The position numbers and the translations under genes are program-made. Of a DNA stretch of 26,961 bases, positions 1 to 8,477 are shown piece after piece. The notes under the pieces were generated by a model, which worked only from the letters and a program-made list of their open reading frames with translations, was not told where the DNA came from and searched no databases. The stretch is from an uncultured Marmoricola sp. GTDB lineage: Bacteria > Actinomycetota > Actinomycetes > Propionibacteriales > Nocardioidaceae. Every line of letters begins with the position of its first letter. Position 1 is the first letter of the stretch. The stretch lies in the NCBI RefSeq assembly GCF_943913695.1, contig NZ_CALTZE010000042.1:1-26961 (forward strand), written 5' to 3'.

Positions 1-842
1 TGGGCGGGCAGGCTGCGCTGGTGGGCGTGGTACGCCGCCGCGACACCGTCGAGGCCCTGGTCGGAGGCGACGAGGTGGACCCAGGGGGAGCTGTAGCTCT
101 CGCCGGGGGCGAGCACGACCTCGCCCGGCAGCAGCTGCTCCCCGCCGCCGAGGGTGGTGCCGGTGGCGGCGTCGCGCTCGACCCGGAGCACGGAGTTGCC
201 CGACCACGCGACGTGGCAGGCCAGCACCTCGCCGGTGGTGGTGGAGAAGCCGGGGGTGCCGAGCACGATCATGGTGGCGGCACCGAGACCGGGGCGCCCA
301 ACCCCGGACTCGCGCAGGTAGAGGCCGTCGGTCACCTCGTGGCGCTGCGGCTGGCGCTCGCGCTCGTGGCGGCCGGTGAAGTCGAGGGCCTCGGTGAGGT
401 GGTCGGCGGCCGGCACCACGACCTCGAGCCCGTCGAGGTGGTAGTCGTCGCTGGCGGTGTTGGTCACGGTGTGGCGCAGCCGCAGAGCACCTCCCACGAG
501 CGACTCGCCCTCGGTGACCAGGCGCAGCCCGGCGGCGGGGTCGGCCAGCTCGATGCGCAGCCGGCCGTCCTCCTCCCGCATCGCCTCGCAGGAGAACGAC
601 GTCGACCACGACCGGCCGCCGTCACGGTGACCGCGCAGGTGCGGCCGGGTGAAGCGGGCGCGGGCGTGCTCGCCGAGGAGCGGCAGGCCGGGACCGTGGG
701 GCAGCAGGGGGACACCGGAGGGGTCGCCGGCCAGCAGGCCGGTGCCGAGCAGCACGGGGAAGCCGTCCTGCCCGGTCACCAGCTCCAGTCCGGTGGCCCC
801 CCGGTCGCCCTCCGAGGCACGGTCGTGGCGGGGGAAGAGCAT
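1..842 (-). CDS. Alpha-galactosidase, GH36 family (N-terminal part, cut by window edge)
   Basis: About 280 residues are visible, beginning MLFPRHDRASEGDRG; the rest lies left of the window. The visible part fits the N-terminal beta-sandwich of GH36 enzymes, which hydrolyse alpha-1,6-galactosides such as melibiose and raffinose. Recognisable stretches are a TGLYLRESG segment after FTGRHERERQPQRHEV, a TTTGEVLACHVAWSGN segment and a PGESYSSPWVHL segment. The catalytic (beta/alpha)8 barrel is not in the window, so no active-site Asp can be checked. The ATG follows the upstream permease stop by 22 nt, with an AGAGG-like site about 10 nt before it and an in-frame TGA just upstream. It is the last visible gene of the sugar-transport operon, which supports a cytoplasmic glycosidase acting on the imported sugar. 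Another GH36-related activity remains possible. Confidence 0.8.
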   Translation of the reverse strand, partial: MLFPRHDRASEGDRGATGLELVTGQDGFPVLLGTGLLAGDPSGVPLLPHGPGLPLLGEHARARFTRPHLRGHRDGGRSWSTSFSCEAMREEDGRLRIELADPAAGLRLVTEGESLVGGALRLRHTVTNTASDDYHLDGLEVVVPAADHLTEALDFTGRHERERQPQRHEVTDGLYLRESGVGRPGLGAATMIVLGTPGFSTTTGEVLACHVAWSGNSVLRVERDAATGTTLGGGEQLLPGEVVLAPGESYSSPWVHLVASDQGLDGVAAAYHAHQRSLPA

Positions 843-864
843 GGGCGAGAGCCTCTCAGGCAGC

Positions 865-1794
865 TCAGCCCTTCACGGCACCGGCCGTGAGCCCGCGGAT
901 GAAGAAGCGCTGCAGCGCCAGGAAGACGATGATCGGCACCACCATGGTCAAGAAGCCGCCCGCGGTGGTGAGGTTCCAACCCTGTCCCAGCTGCCCGCGC
1001 AGACCGGTCAGCGCCACGGTCACCGGCTCGTTGCTGCCGGGGCCGATGAAGACCAGCGCGACCAGCAGGTCGTTCCAGACCCAGAGGAACTGGAAGATCG
1101 CGAAGGAGGCGATGGCGGGCACCGACATCGGCAGCACCAGCCGGAAGAAGGTCTGGAAGTGGCTGGCCCCGTCGATCTTGGCCGACTCGATCACGGTCTT
1201 GGGCAGCGTCGCCATGTAGTTGCGCAGGATGTAGATCGCCAGCGACATGCCGAAGCCGATGTGCGCCAGCCAGACCGCGGCGAAGGTGCCGTTGAGCCCG
1301 AAGTAGCCGTAGATGCGCAGCATCGGGACGAGCGCGACGTAGTTGGGCACCACCAGCATCGCGACGATGGTCAGGAACAGCACGTCGCGGCCCTTGAACT
1401 CCATGAAGGTGAACGCGTAGGCCGCGAACGAGGCGACCAGCAGCGGGATGAAGACCGCCGGGAGCGTGATCGCGAAGCTGTTGATGAAGGCGTTGCCGAA
1501 GTTGGAGTTGGTCCAGGCCTCGGAGTAGTTGGCGAAGGTGAGGTTGCCCAGGCTCCCCAGCGTGGTCCACCAGCCCGAGGACTCCGCGTCGTTGACGGTG
1601 CGGAAGGAGGTGACCAGGGTTCCGACGGTGGGGATCAGCCACAGGGCGCAGATGATGGTGAGCACCAGCTTGGTCGCCCACCCCGCCTTCGCCGGGTTGG
1701 CGTCGAAGTGTGAGGCCCGGCGGCGCTTGCGAGGCTGGTCTCCGTCGCTGGCCGTGCTGTCCGCGACGGTCGCAGGAGCGGTCATGTTGGTCAT
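865..1794 (-). CDS. Carbohydrate ABC transporter permease, MalG type
   Basis: 309-residue inner-membrane permease of the MalG/CUT1 family. A basic cytoplasmic N-terminus (about residues 1-40, with RKRRR) precedes six hydrophobic segments. The EAA loop that docks on the ATPase is visible at about 203-222 (ESAKIDGAS...FRLVLP). The start codon overlaps the stop of the preceding permease by 4 bp (ATGA), and a strong GAGGAGG lies 7 nt upstream, so translational coupling is expected. It forms the heteromeric channel with the MalF-type partner at 1791-2768 and probably uses the ATPase encoded at 5491-6573, since no ATPase gene lies within this operon. Alpha-galactosides are inferred as substrate from the adjacent GH36 gene, not from the permease itself. 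Confidence 0.93.
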   Translation of the reverse strand: MTNMTAPATVADSTASDGDQPRKRRRASHFDANPAKAGWATKLVLTIICALWLIPTVGTLVTSFRTVNDAESSGWWTTLGSLGNLTFANYSEAWTNSNFGNAFINSFAITLPAVFIPLLVASFAAYAFTFMEFKGRDVLFLTIVAMLVVPNYVALVPMLRIYGYFGLNGTFAAVWLAHIGFGMSLAIYILRNYMATLPKTVIESAKIDGASHFQTFFRLVLPMSVPAIASFAIFQFLWVWNDLLVALVFIGPGSNEPVTVALTGLRGQLGQGWNLTTAGGFLTMVVPIIVFLALQRFFIRGLTAGAVKG

Positions 1795-2768
1795 GCGTTG
1801 GCCTCCTCACGCCGGAAGTGGCGCACCTGGTAGATCATGATCGGGATCACGGCGATCATGAGGAGCACGACGATCGCGGAGGCGGCGCCGTTGTTGAAGT
1901 TCGTGTTGAGCTGGTTGAAGAACTCGGTGCCGAGCACGTTGGTGTTGAAGTTGCCGTTGGTCATCACGTAGACGATGTCGAAGATCTTCATCACCGAGAT
2001 CGTCACCGTGATGAAGACGGTGATGATCGTGCCCTTGATCTGCGGCACCACGACCTGGAAGAAGATCTGTCGCTCGCCGGCGCCGTCGATGCGCGCGGCC
2101 TCGAGGGTGTCGACCGGGACACCCTTGATGGCCGCGGAGAGCAGCACCATCGCGAAGCCGACCTGCGACCACAGCAGCACGATCATGAGCATGAAGCTGT
2201 TGAGCCGGAAGTCGGGCACCTGCAGCAAAGCGACCGGGTCGAAGCCCAGCCGGGTCCACACGGCGTTGAAGAGGCCGATCTGGGGCTGACCGGCGGGGCG
2301 GGCCTCGTAGATGAAGCGCCACACCGTCGCCGCGCCGACGGCGCTGATGGCCATCGGCATGAAGATCAGGGTCTTGGAGAGCTTCTCGCCGTTGGGCCCG
2401 AGCCGGTCGGCCAGTGTGGCGACCGCCAGGCCCAGCACCACCGTCAGTGCCGGCACCACGATGATCCACAGCAGCGTGTTGAGCAGCGTCTGCTGGAAGG
2501 GCGGCGAGGTCAGCAGCAGACGGTAGTTCTCGAAGCCGATCCAGTTCAGCGAGGCGCGGTCCTGGAAGGACTGGATCACCGTCTGCACGGTGGGGTAGAT
2601 CAGGTAGATGACCACGGCGGCGTAGGCCGGGAGGATGTAGAAGTAGGGCTTGACCCGCTCCTCCCACTTCGGGGGCATCAGCTCGGCGAGCTTGTTGAGC
2701 ACCCAGTAGAGGACCAGGGACGCGCCGATGCCGGCGACGATGGAGATCACTGCGGTCAGCAGCTTCAT
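1791..2768 (-). CDS. Carbohydrate ABC transporter permease, MalF type
   Basis: 325-residue permease of the CUT1 MalF/UgpA family. An extra N-terminal membrane segment (about 4-24) precedes the core: YFYILPAYAAVVIYLIYPT at about 42-60 and further hydrophobic helices. The EAA loop is visible at about 223-242 (EAARIDGAGERQIFFQVVVP). It pairs with the MalG-type permease immediately downstream (4-bp overlap). The solute-binding protein gene lies 83 bp upstream, and that gap contains a strong hairpin that may make expression of the binding protein and the permeases unequal. The ribosome binding site is weak (GGAC-like), consistent with lower expression than the binding protein. Confidence 0.93.
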   Translation of the reverse strand: MKLLTAVISIVAGIGASLVLYWVLNKLAELMPPKWEERVKPYFYILPAYAAVVIYLIYPTVQTVIQSFQDRASLNWIGFENYRLLLTSPPFQQTLLNTLLWIIVVPALTVVLGLAVATLADRLGPNGEKLSKTLIFMPMAISAVGAATVWRFIYEARPAGQPQIGLFNAVWTRLGFDPVALLQVPDFRLNSFMLMIVLLWSQVGFAMVLLSAAIKGVPVDTLEAARIDGAGERQIFFQVVVPQIKGTIITVFITVTISVMKIFDIVYVMTNGNFNTNVLGTEFFNQLNTNFNNGAASAIVVLLMIAVIPIMIYQVRHFRREEANA

Positions 2769-2804
2769 GGTTCGTCCGTTCTTTCGCGGGACGGGAGCGG
2801 GTGG

Positions 2805-2838
2805 GCGCCGGGGGCGGGCTGCGGCCCGCCCCCGGCGC
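2805..2838 (-). terminator. Intercistronic hairpin between binding-protein and permease genes
   Basis: A perfect 15-bp inverted repeat, GCGCCGGGGGCGGGC (2805-2819) and its complement (2824-2838), is closed by a 4-nt loop. It starts 13 bp after the stop of the solute-binding protein gene and ends before the permease start. No T-tract follows on the minus strand, so it is better read as an attenuator or RNA 3'-end stabiliser than as a full terminator. That arrangement is common in sugar ABC operons, where the binding protein is made in excess. Confidence 0.75.
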
Positions 2839-2851
2839 TCACGTCACGACG

Positions 2852-4174
2852 TCAGCTCTGCGGGTAGCTCGCGTCGATGTTCTGCAGCGTGGTGTCGAGG
2901 TCCTGCTGGTCTGCGATCCACGCCGTCATCTCCTTCCAGAAGGAGCCGGAGCCGACCTCGCCGGGCATCCGGTCGGAGGCGTCGAAGAGGAACTCCGAGG
3001 AGTCGTAGGCGACCTGGGCGGCCTGCCGGGTGACGTCGTCGGGGTAGTTCGCCTGGTCGAACTCCGTGTGGGGGGAGATGAAGGTGCTGTTCTTGGCGGC
3101 CTCGTTGCCGATCTCGGCCTCGGAGAGCCAGCCGATCGCCTTCATGGTCGCCTCGTCGTCGGACATGGCCACCGCGAGGTCACCACCACCCAGCACCGGG
3201 TTGTCGCCACCCTCCTCGGCGGGCGGGAAGCCGAAGACGCCGACCTCCTCGTCGATGTTCTGCTTCACCGCGTCGGGGAAGAAGCCGGGGATGAAGGAGC
3301 CCTGCTTGTACATGAAGCAGCCAGGGCCACCGGCGTCGAACATCGGGTTGCCGGCCGTGCCGAAGTTGTTGCTCGGGATCGACTTGCGCCCGCCCAGCAC
3401 GTTGCCCTCGGTGAAGAGCAGCTCCTCGAACTCGGCCGCGGCCTCGCGGACGATGTCGGAGTCGAACTTCAGCTCGCCGTTGATCCAGTTCTCGTAGTCC
3501 TCCGCGCTGCCGTAGCGCATCACGAGGTCCTCGAACCAGTCGGTGGCCGGCCAGCCGGTCGCCGTGTCGGACTCGATGCCCATGCACCAGGGGGTGTTGC
3601 CGTCGGACTTGATCTGGTCGGTGAGCGCGTTGAGCCCCTCGATCGAGGTCGGCGCCTCGTAGCCGGCCGCCTCGAAGGCCTTCTTGGGGTAGAAGACCAG
3701 CGACTTGACGTTCATGCTCACCAGCAGGCCGTACTGCTGGTCGTCGACCTGACCGGTCTCCAGGGTGCCGGGGATCATGTCGCCCACGGCCGCGTCGTCG
3801 ATGGCGTCGTCGATCGGCACCGCCGCACCGCGCTCGACGATGTCGTTGATCAGGCCGGGCTGCGGCATGAAGGCGATGTCGGGGGTGTCGTTGGCCTGGA
3901 TCCGCTGGAAGATCAGCTGGTTGATGTTCTCGACCTTCTGCCAGTCGATCGTGATGTCCTCGGCCTCGGCCTTGGCCTCGAGCTGCTTTTGCAGACCGTC
4001 CTGCACGGGCTGGTCGATCGAGCTCCAGATCGTCACGGTGGCGTCGTCGCCGTCACCGCCGGTGCCACCGCCGCTGTTGCCGCCGCCGCCGCCACCACAT
4101 CCGGCGAGCGCCGTCGCCGTGGCCAGTGCGGTGACCGCCAACAGCGAGTTGCGGGCTCGCGTGGGGATTCGCAT
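2852..4174 (-). CDS. Sugar ABC transporter substrate-binding lipoprotein
   Basis: 440-residue extracellular binding protein of the CUT1 type. The N-terminus MRIPTRARNSLLAVTALATA ends in the lipobox LAGC, with the lipidated Cys at about 26. A low-complexity Gly/Ser/Asp linker (about 27-45) precedes the first core strand, TVTIWSS. The start is set by GGAGG at 4184-4188, 9 nt before the ATG at 4174. The ATG at 4180 is too close to that site, and the longer upstream reading to 4246 would place 24 charged residues before the signal peptide. The body has the usual two-lobe length, and Trp/Tyr-rich segments (ENWINGELKF, PTSIEGLNALTDQ) fit a sugar-binding family. It heads the minus-strand operon, is preceded by a promoter and operator, and would deliver sugar to the permeases downstream. 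Confidence 0.93.
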   Translation of the reverse strand: MRIPTRARNSLLAVTALATATALAGCGGGGGGNSGGGTGGDGDDATVTIWSSIDQPVQDGLQKQLEAKAEAEDITIDWQKVENINQLIFQRIQANDTPDIAFMPQPGLINDIVERGAAVPIDDAIDDAAVGDMIPGTLETGQVDDQQYGLLVSMNVKSLVFYPKKAFEAAGYEAPTSIEGLNALTDQIKSDGNTPWCMGIESDTATGWPATDWFEDLVMRYGSAEDYENWINGELKFDSDIVREAAAEFEELLFTEGNVLGGRKSIPSNNFGTAGNPMFDAGGPGCFMYKQGSFIPGFFPDAVKQNIDEEVGVFGFPPAEEGGDNPVLGGGDLAVAMSDDEATMKAIGWLSEAEIGNEAAKNSTFISPHTEFDQANYPDDVTRQAAQVAYDSSEFLFDASDRMPGEVGSGSFWKEMTAWIADQQDLDTTLQNIDASYPQS

Positions 4175-4183
4175 GTTCATCTT

Positions 4184-4188
4184 CCTCC
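4184..4188 (-). promoter_or_regulatory. Ribosome binding site deciding the binding-protein start
   Basis: GGAGG on the minus strand lies 9 nt before the ATG at 4174, and only 3 nt before the alternative ATG at 4180. This favours the 440-residue product. Confidence 0.7.
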
Positions 4189-4203
4189 GGGGGATGTGCT
4201 TGC

Positions 4204-4234
4204 TTGACCACGTGGCGGGAGCAGGTCGTAGTGT
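4204..4234 (+). promoter_or_regulatory. Candidate promoter for the LacI-family regulator gene
   Basis: TTGACC (4204-4209) and TAGTGT (4229-4234) are separated by 19 nt on the plus strand. The hexamer TAGTGT recurs in the candidate promoter of the ATPase gene (5414-5419). The LacI-type operator begins 14 nt downstream, near the expected transcription start, consistent with autorepression. The spacer is longer than the ideal 17, so this is a candidate only. Confidence 0.4.
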
Positions 4235-4247
4235 GACCGTTGCCACA

Positions 4248-4265
4248 TGCTGAAACGTGTCAGCA
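4248..4265. promoter_or_regulatory. LacI-family operator in the divergent intergenic region
   Basis: TGCTGAAACGTGTCAGCA is an 18-bp palindrome centred on CG with a single mismatch between half-sites (TGCTGAAAC versus TGCTGACAC). It lies between the divergent binding-protein and regulator genes and directly downstream of a minus-strand TAGGGT hexamer. The same half-site occurs at 5369-5384 in front of the ATPase gene. Family knowledge: LacI/GalR regulators bind such CG-centred palindromes. That this regulator binds it is inferred. Confidence 0.75.
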
Positions 4266-4295
4266 CCCTACGGCTCGTGACAGCAGTGATGTCAA
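4265..4295 (-). promoter_or_regulatory. Candidate promoter for the sugar-transport operon
   Basis: On the minus strand, TTGACA (plus 4290-4295) is followed after 19 nt by TAGGGT (plus 4265-4270). The operator palindrome abuts and slightly overlaps the downstream side, so a bound repressor would block initiation. Spacing is long and the call is tentative. Confidence 0.4.
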
Positions 4296-4362
4296 GCAAC
4301 AGTTGAGCAACGATGGACGCCCGACATCGCGCCGGTGGCGGCCACGCGGGGAGGTGTCGGAC

Positions 4363-5373
4363 TTGTCGGTCAGGAAGCGCAGCACGCTCAGTGATGTCGC
4401 GCGCCGAGCCGGCGTCTCGGTGACCACCGCGTCCTACATCCTCAACGGCCGGTCCGAGCAGATGCGGATCTCGCCGGCCACCGACTCACGCGTCCGCCGC
4501 GCGATGGCCGAGCTCGACTACCACCCCAACTGGAGCGCCCGGAGCCTGCGCCGCGAAAGCACCCTGACCCTGGGCTTCGTCTCCGACCAGATCGCCGGTG
4601 GGGCCTTCGCCAGCGAGCTGCTCACGGGCGCCAACGCCGAGGCCCGGCAGCGCGGCCACCTGCTCGTCATCGGGGAGACCCAGGGAGATCCCGAGGTCCT
4701 GGACCGCCTGCTCCGCGAGCTCGTACGCCGCCAGGTCGACGGCATGGTCTTCGCCACGCTGTCGGCCCGCGTGGTGCGGGTGCCCGAGCAGCTGCGAGGC
4801 ACCCGCACCGTGCTGCTCAACTGCGAGGACCCCGACTCCGGTCTGGCCGCCGTGCTGCCCGACGACCGGTCCGGAGGGCGCCTGGCGGCCGAGCTGGTGC
4901 TTGCCCACGGCGGTCGCGGCAGCATCCACGTCGTCGGCGAGGACCCGTCTCCGGACACCACGGCCGGCCCGGACCGTGTCGCGGGCCTGGCCGAGGCCCT
5001 CGCGGACGCGGGCCGCGAGCCCGGGGAGTCGGTGCCGTGCCCGTGGGAGGTCGTGGCCGCGCGCGACGCGCTGTTCTCGCGGCTGGCCTCCGGCTGGCGG
5101 CCGGGCACCCTGGTCTGCCTCAACGACCGGATCGCGTTCGGCGCCTACGAGGCGCTGGCCCGTGCGGGACTGCGGGTGCCCGACGACGTCGGGGTGGTCT
5201 CCTTCGACGGCTCCGACCTCGCCGGCTGGCTCGACCCTCCGGTCACCAGCCTGCGGCTGCCCCTGGCCGAGATGGGGCGGCGCGCGGTCGCGCTGCTGCT
5301 CGACGAGGGCGTCTCCGCCTCGGGCGTGGAGCGGCTACCGCTCAGCCTGGCCGCGGGGGAGTCCCTGCGCTGA
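4363..5373 (+). CDS. LacI-family transcriptional regulator of the alpha-galactoside locus
   Basis: 336 residues, the normal length for the family. The N-terminal helix-turn-helix reads TLSDVARRAGVSVTTASYIL at about residues 8-27; the hinge region is near SARSLRR. A periplasmic-binding-like sugar-sensing core follows (GFVSDQIAGG, VVLPDDRSGGRLAAELV, GVVSFDGSDLAGWLDPPVTSLR). The TTG start at 4363 is chosen because GGGAGG lies 8 nt upstream; the in-frame GTG at 4354 is too close to that site and an upstream start at 4240 adds an unlikely tail. It is divergent from the transport operon and followed by the ATPase gene. A second operator overlaps its stop codon. It probably represses both units until an imported sugar or metabolite binds; the ligand is not visible. 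Confidence 0.9.
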   Translation: MSVRKRSTLSDVARRAGVSVTTASYILNGRSEQMRISPATDSRVRRAMAELDYHPNWSARSLRRESTLTLGFVSDQIAGGAFASELLTGANAEARQRGHLLVIGETQGDPEVLDRLLRELVRRQVDGMVFATLSARVVRVPEQLRGTRTVLLNCEDPDSGLAAVLPDDRSGGRLAAELVLAHGGRGSIHVVGEDPSPDTTAGPDRVAGLAEALADAGREPGESVPCPWEVVAARDALFSRLASGWRPGTLVCLNDRIAFGAYEALARAGLRVPDDVGVVSFDGSDLAGWLDPPVTSLRLPLAEMGRRAVALLLDEGVSASGVERLPLSLAAGESLR

Positions 5374-5384
5374 AACATTTCAGC
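5369..5384. promoter_or_regulatory. Second LacI-family operator, overlapping the regulator stop codon
   Basis: GCTGAAACATTTCAGC is a 16-bp palindrome with one half-site mismatch; the TGA stop of the regulator gene is inside it (5371-5373). It shares the GCTGAAAC half-site with the operator at 4248-4265 and lies just upstream of the -35 hexamer of the ATPase gene, so the ATPase is probably in the same regulon. Confidence 0.72.
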
Positions 5385-5390
5385 ACGGCC

Positions 5391-5419
5391 TTGGCGCGGG
5401 ACGGGGGCTGACCTAGTGT
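5391..5419 (+). promoter_or_regulatory. Candidate promoter for the ABC ATPase gene
   Basis: TTGGCG (5391-5396), a 17-nt spacer and TAGTGT (5414-5419) give a good sigma-70-type arrangement 6 nt after the second operator. About 65 nt of leader would precede the ATG, which has AGGAGA at 5478-5483. Confidence 0.5.
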
Positions 5420-5490
5420 GAGCGCCGTCACTACTACGGATCGTCCGGCACGTACCTGCCGGTGACTGACACCCCACAGGAGAACACCTC

Positions 5491-6562
<1,072 letters not shown>

Positions 6563-6573
<11 letters not shown>

Positions 6574-7525
6574 CCGAGGACCGGCCCTCCGGGCCGGGCC
6601 GCTCCTGCGCCGACCGCGCGGCCTCCGCGCGGTCGGCGGTGCGGCGTACGAGGTCGACCACGGTGTCGAAGAGCTGGCGGGGCAGGTCGTGGCCCATCCC
6701 CTCGACGACCAGCAGCTCGGCGCCGGGCACGGCCCGCGCCGTGGCGCGACCACCGGAGACGTGCACCATCTTGTCGGCGTTGCCGTGCAGCACGGCCGTC
6801 GGGATCTGCAGCTCTGCCAGCTGCTTGGACCGGTCGGGCTGGTTGAGGATCGCGATCATCTGCCGCATCACGCCGCTCGCCGAGACACCGCGGTCGTAGG
6901 TCTGCTCGGCCTTGCGGCGCCGGTCGGCCTCGGGAGTGGGGAAGTCGGGTGAGCCGATCAGGCCCCACATCTTCTCCGAGGTGGCCACGTAGGCCTCGCG
7001 CCCGCCGGCCTTGCGCGCGATCAGCTGCGGCAGCAGCGTCGGGCTCTGCCAGCCGACCGAGCGCCGCCCGAGGGTCGAGCTCAGCGAGGTCAGCGAGCGC
7101 ACCCGGCTCGGGTGCTCGACCGCGATCGTCTGGGAGATCATCCCGCCCATCGAGACCCCGGTCAGGTGCGCGGAGTCCCAGCCGAGGTGGTCCATCAGGC
7201 CCACCGCGTCGTTGCCCAGGTCGGACATCGCGTAGGGCTTGCCGGCCACCTGCTGCCCGAGGAAGGCCTGCACCAGCTGCGCCCGCGTCACCCGGCCCTC
7301 GATGCGCGAGGAGCGGCCGGTGTCGCGGTTGTCGTAGCGCACGACGTGGAAGCCGGCCTCGGCGAGCTGCTCGCACAGCTCGGTGTCCCACCAGATCATC
7401 GGTCCGCCCAGGCCCATGACCAGCAGCAGCGGGTCGCCAGCAGGGTCGCCGAAGGTCTGGTAGCACAGCTCCACGCCGGGTGCGACGGTGGCGAAGAGCT
7501 CCTCGGAGACGGGTACGTCGGTCAT
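6563..7525 (-). CDS. Alpha/beta-fold hydrolase
   Basis: 320-residue soluble alpha/beta hydrolase. Visible elements: oxyanion segment VMGLGGPMIWWD (about 36-47), NRDTGRSS (66-73), nucleophile elbow GVSMGG with Ser125, acid candidate Asp251 in LHGNADKMV and catalytic His279 in EGMGHDLP. Length and motif pattern fit the esterase/epoxide-hydrolase/haloperoxidase-like group; the substrate cannot be told. AAGGAG lies 10 nt before the ATG. The C-terminal tail (SAQERPGPEGRSSVSR) is encoded by DNA carrying two GC-rich hairpins, and the stop codon lies inside the convergent ATPase gene. The tail may therefore be a by-product of terminator sequence. Confidence 0.9.
6581..6597 (+). terminator. Hairpin just after the ATPase gene
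   Basis: CCGGCCC-TCC-GGGCCGG is a perfect 7-bp stem with a 3-nt loop starting 8 nt after the ATPase stop. There is no T-tract. It lies inside the convergent hydrolase coding sequence. Confidence 0.5.
6610..6636 (+). terminator. Second, stronger hairpin after the ATPase gene
   Basis: CCGACCGCGCGG (6610-6621) and its exact complement (6625-6636) form a 12-bp stem with a CCT loop. With the hairpin at 6581-6597 it makes a double stem-loop downstream of the ATPase gene, within codons for the hydrolase C-terminus. Confidence 0.55.
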
Positions 7526-7577
7526 CTGGGTGGGGCTCCTTGGTCGCGAACTGCCACGTTTCGGCTGCCTCCAACGC

Positions 7578-7583
7578 TACCGT
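7578..7583 (+). promoter_or_regulatory. Candidate -10 element of a leaderless lipase transcript
   Basis: TACCGT ends 6 nt before the ATG at 7590, and no Shine-Dalgarno sequence is present. This spacing fits a transcript starting at the A of the ATG. No clear -35 is seen. Confidence 0.35.
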
Positions 7584-7589
7584 CCGGTC

Positions 7590-8477
7590 ATGGGCTCACC
7601 GTCGCGCTCGTCCCACGAGGACGCCCCGGGACCGCTCCCGGGCGTGTTCTTAGCCGCTGAGGGGTTCACCGGACCCCGCGGCGTGCGAGCGCTGGCGCGT
7701 GAGGCCAGCGCACTCTCCGAGGCCGCCAGGCTGCTGCGGCGCCACCGCGCCGGGCGGCGCCAGCGTCCGGCGTACGCCGTCGCCGACCGCGTCGCGCCGC
7801 ACCACCCGGTCGTGCTCGTGCCGGGGTTCATGGCGGGCGACTCGACGCTGCGTGCGATGGCGCAGCAGCTGCGACTGCAGGGCTACCGGACCTACCGCTC
7901 GCGGATCCGCGTCAACGCCGGCTGCACCCGCGAGGCCGCCGAGCACCTCGAGGAGCTGCTCGAGCAGATCGCCGAGCGTCGCGGACGTCGCGTCAGCCTC
8001 GTCGGGCACAGCCTCGGCGGCATGCTCGGTCGCGGCCTCGCCGCCCGACGGCCCGACCTCATCGAGGGCGTCGTCGCCCTGGGTTCACCGGTGCTGGCAC
8101 CCGGGGCGGTCCACCGGCTGCTCGCGTGGGACGCCCGGCTGCTCTCGCGCCTGCACGACGCCGGTGTGCGCGCCGTGATGGGCGCGGACTGCTTCGGTGG
8201 GGCCTGCGCCCAGGAGAGCTGGGAGGAGAGCCGGCAGCCGCTCGACCCGAGCGTCGCCTTCACCGCCGTCTACAGCCGTCGCGACGGCATCGTCGACTGG
8301 CGCGCCTGTCTCGACCCGCAGGCCACCCACGTCGAGGTGCGCAGCAGCCACTGCGGCATGGCGGTCGACCCCGAGACCATCGATGCGGTGGTGGCGGCGC
8401 TGCGCTCGTCGCTCAGCGGGTCGGAGTCGGAGTCGGCTTCGCGGCCGGCCAGCCCTCGGGGAGCTCTGCCCGCGTAG
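7590..8477 (+). CDS. Lipase/esterase-like alpha/beta hydrolase
   Basis: 295 residues. After a basic, non-hydrophobic N-terminal part (about 1-70), the fold begins with HHPVVLVPGFMAGDSTLRAM (72-91). The nucleophile elbow is GHSLGGMLG with Ser141; YSRRDGIVDW carries a likely acid and SSHCGMAVDP the likely catalytic His. The VPGF...GHSLGG pattern is typical of triacylglycerol lipase/PGAP1-like hydrolases. No signal peptide is visible, so a cytoplasmic or membrane-proximal esterase is more likely than a secreted lipase. The ATG at 7590 is preferred over upstream in-frame starts because the region before it holds the divergent hydrolase start. The C-terminal Ser/Glu/Pro-rich tail overlaps the convergent kinase gene by 65 bp. 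Confidence 0.85.
   Translation: MGSPSRSSHEDAPGPLPGVFLAAEGFTGPRGVRALAREASALSEAARLLRRHRAGRRQRPAYAVADRVAPHHPVVLVPGFMAGDSTLRAMAQQLRLQGYRTYRSRIRVNAGCTREAAEHLEELLEQIAERRGRRVSLVGHSLGGMLGRGLAARRPDLIEGVVALGSPVLAPGAVHRLLAWDARLLSRLHDAGVRAVMGADCFGGACAQESWEESRQPLDPSVAFTAVYSRRDGIVDWRACLDPQATHVEVRSSHCGMAVDPETIDAVVAALRSSLSGSESESASRPASPRGALPA

Noticed and set aside
1710..2867. Long plus-strand open frame of 385 codons opposite the MalF-type permease
   Set aside because: His/Asp/Gly/Arg-rich translation mirrors the GC-rich antisense codons; the minus strand encodes a clear permease with EAA motif and coupled neighbours.
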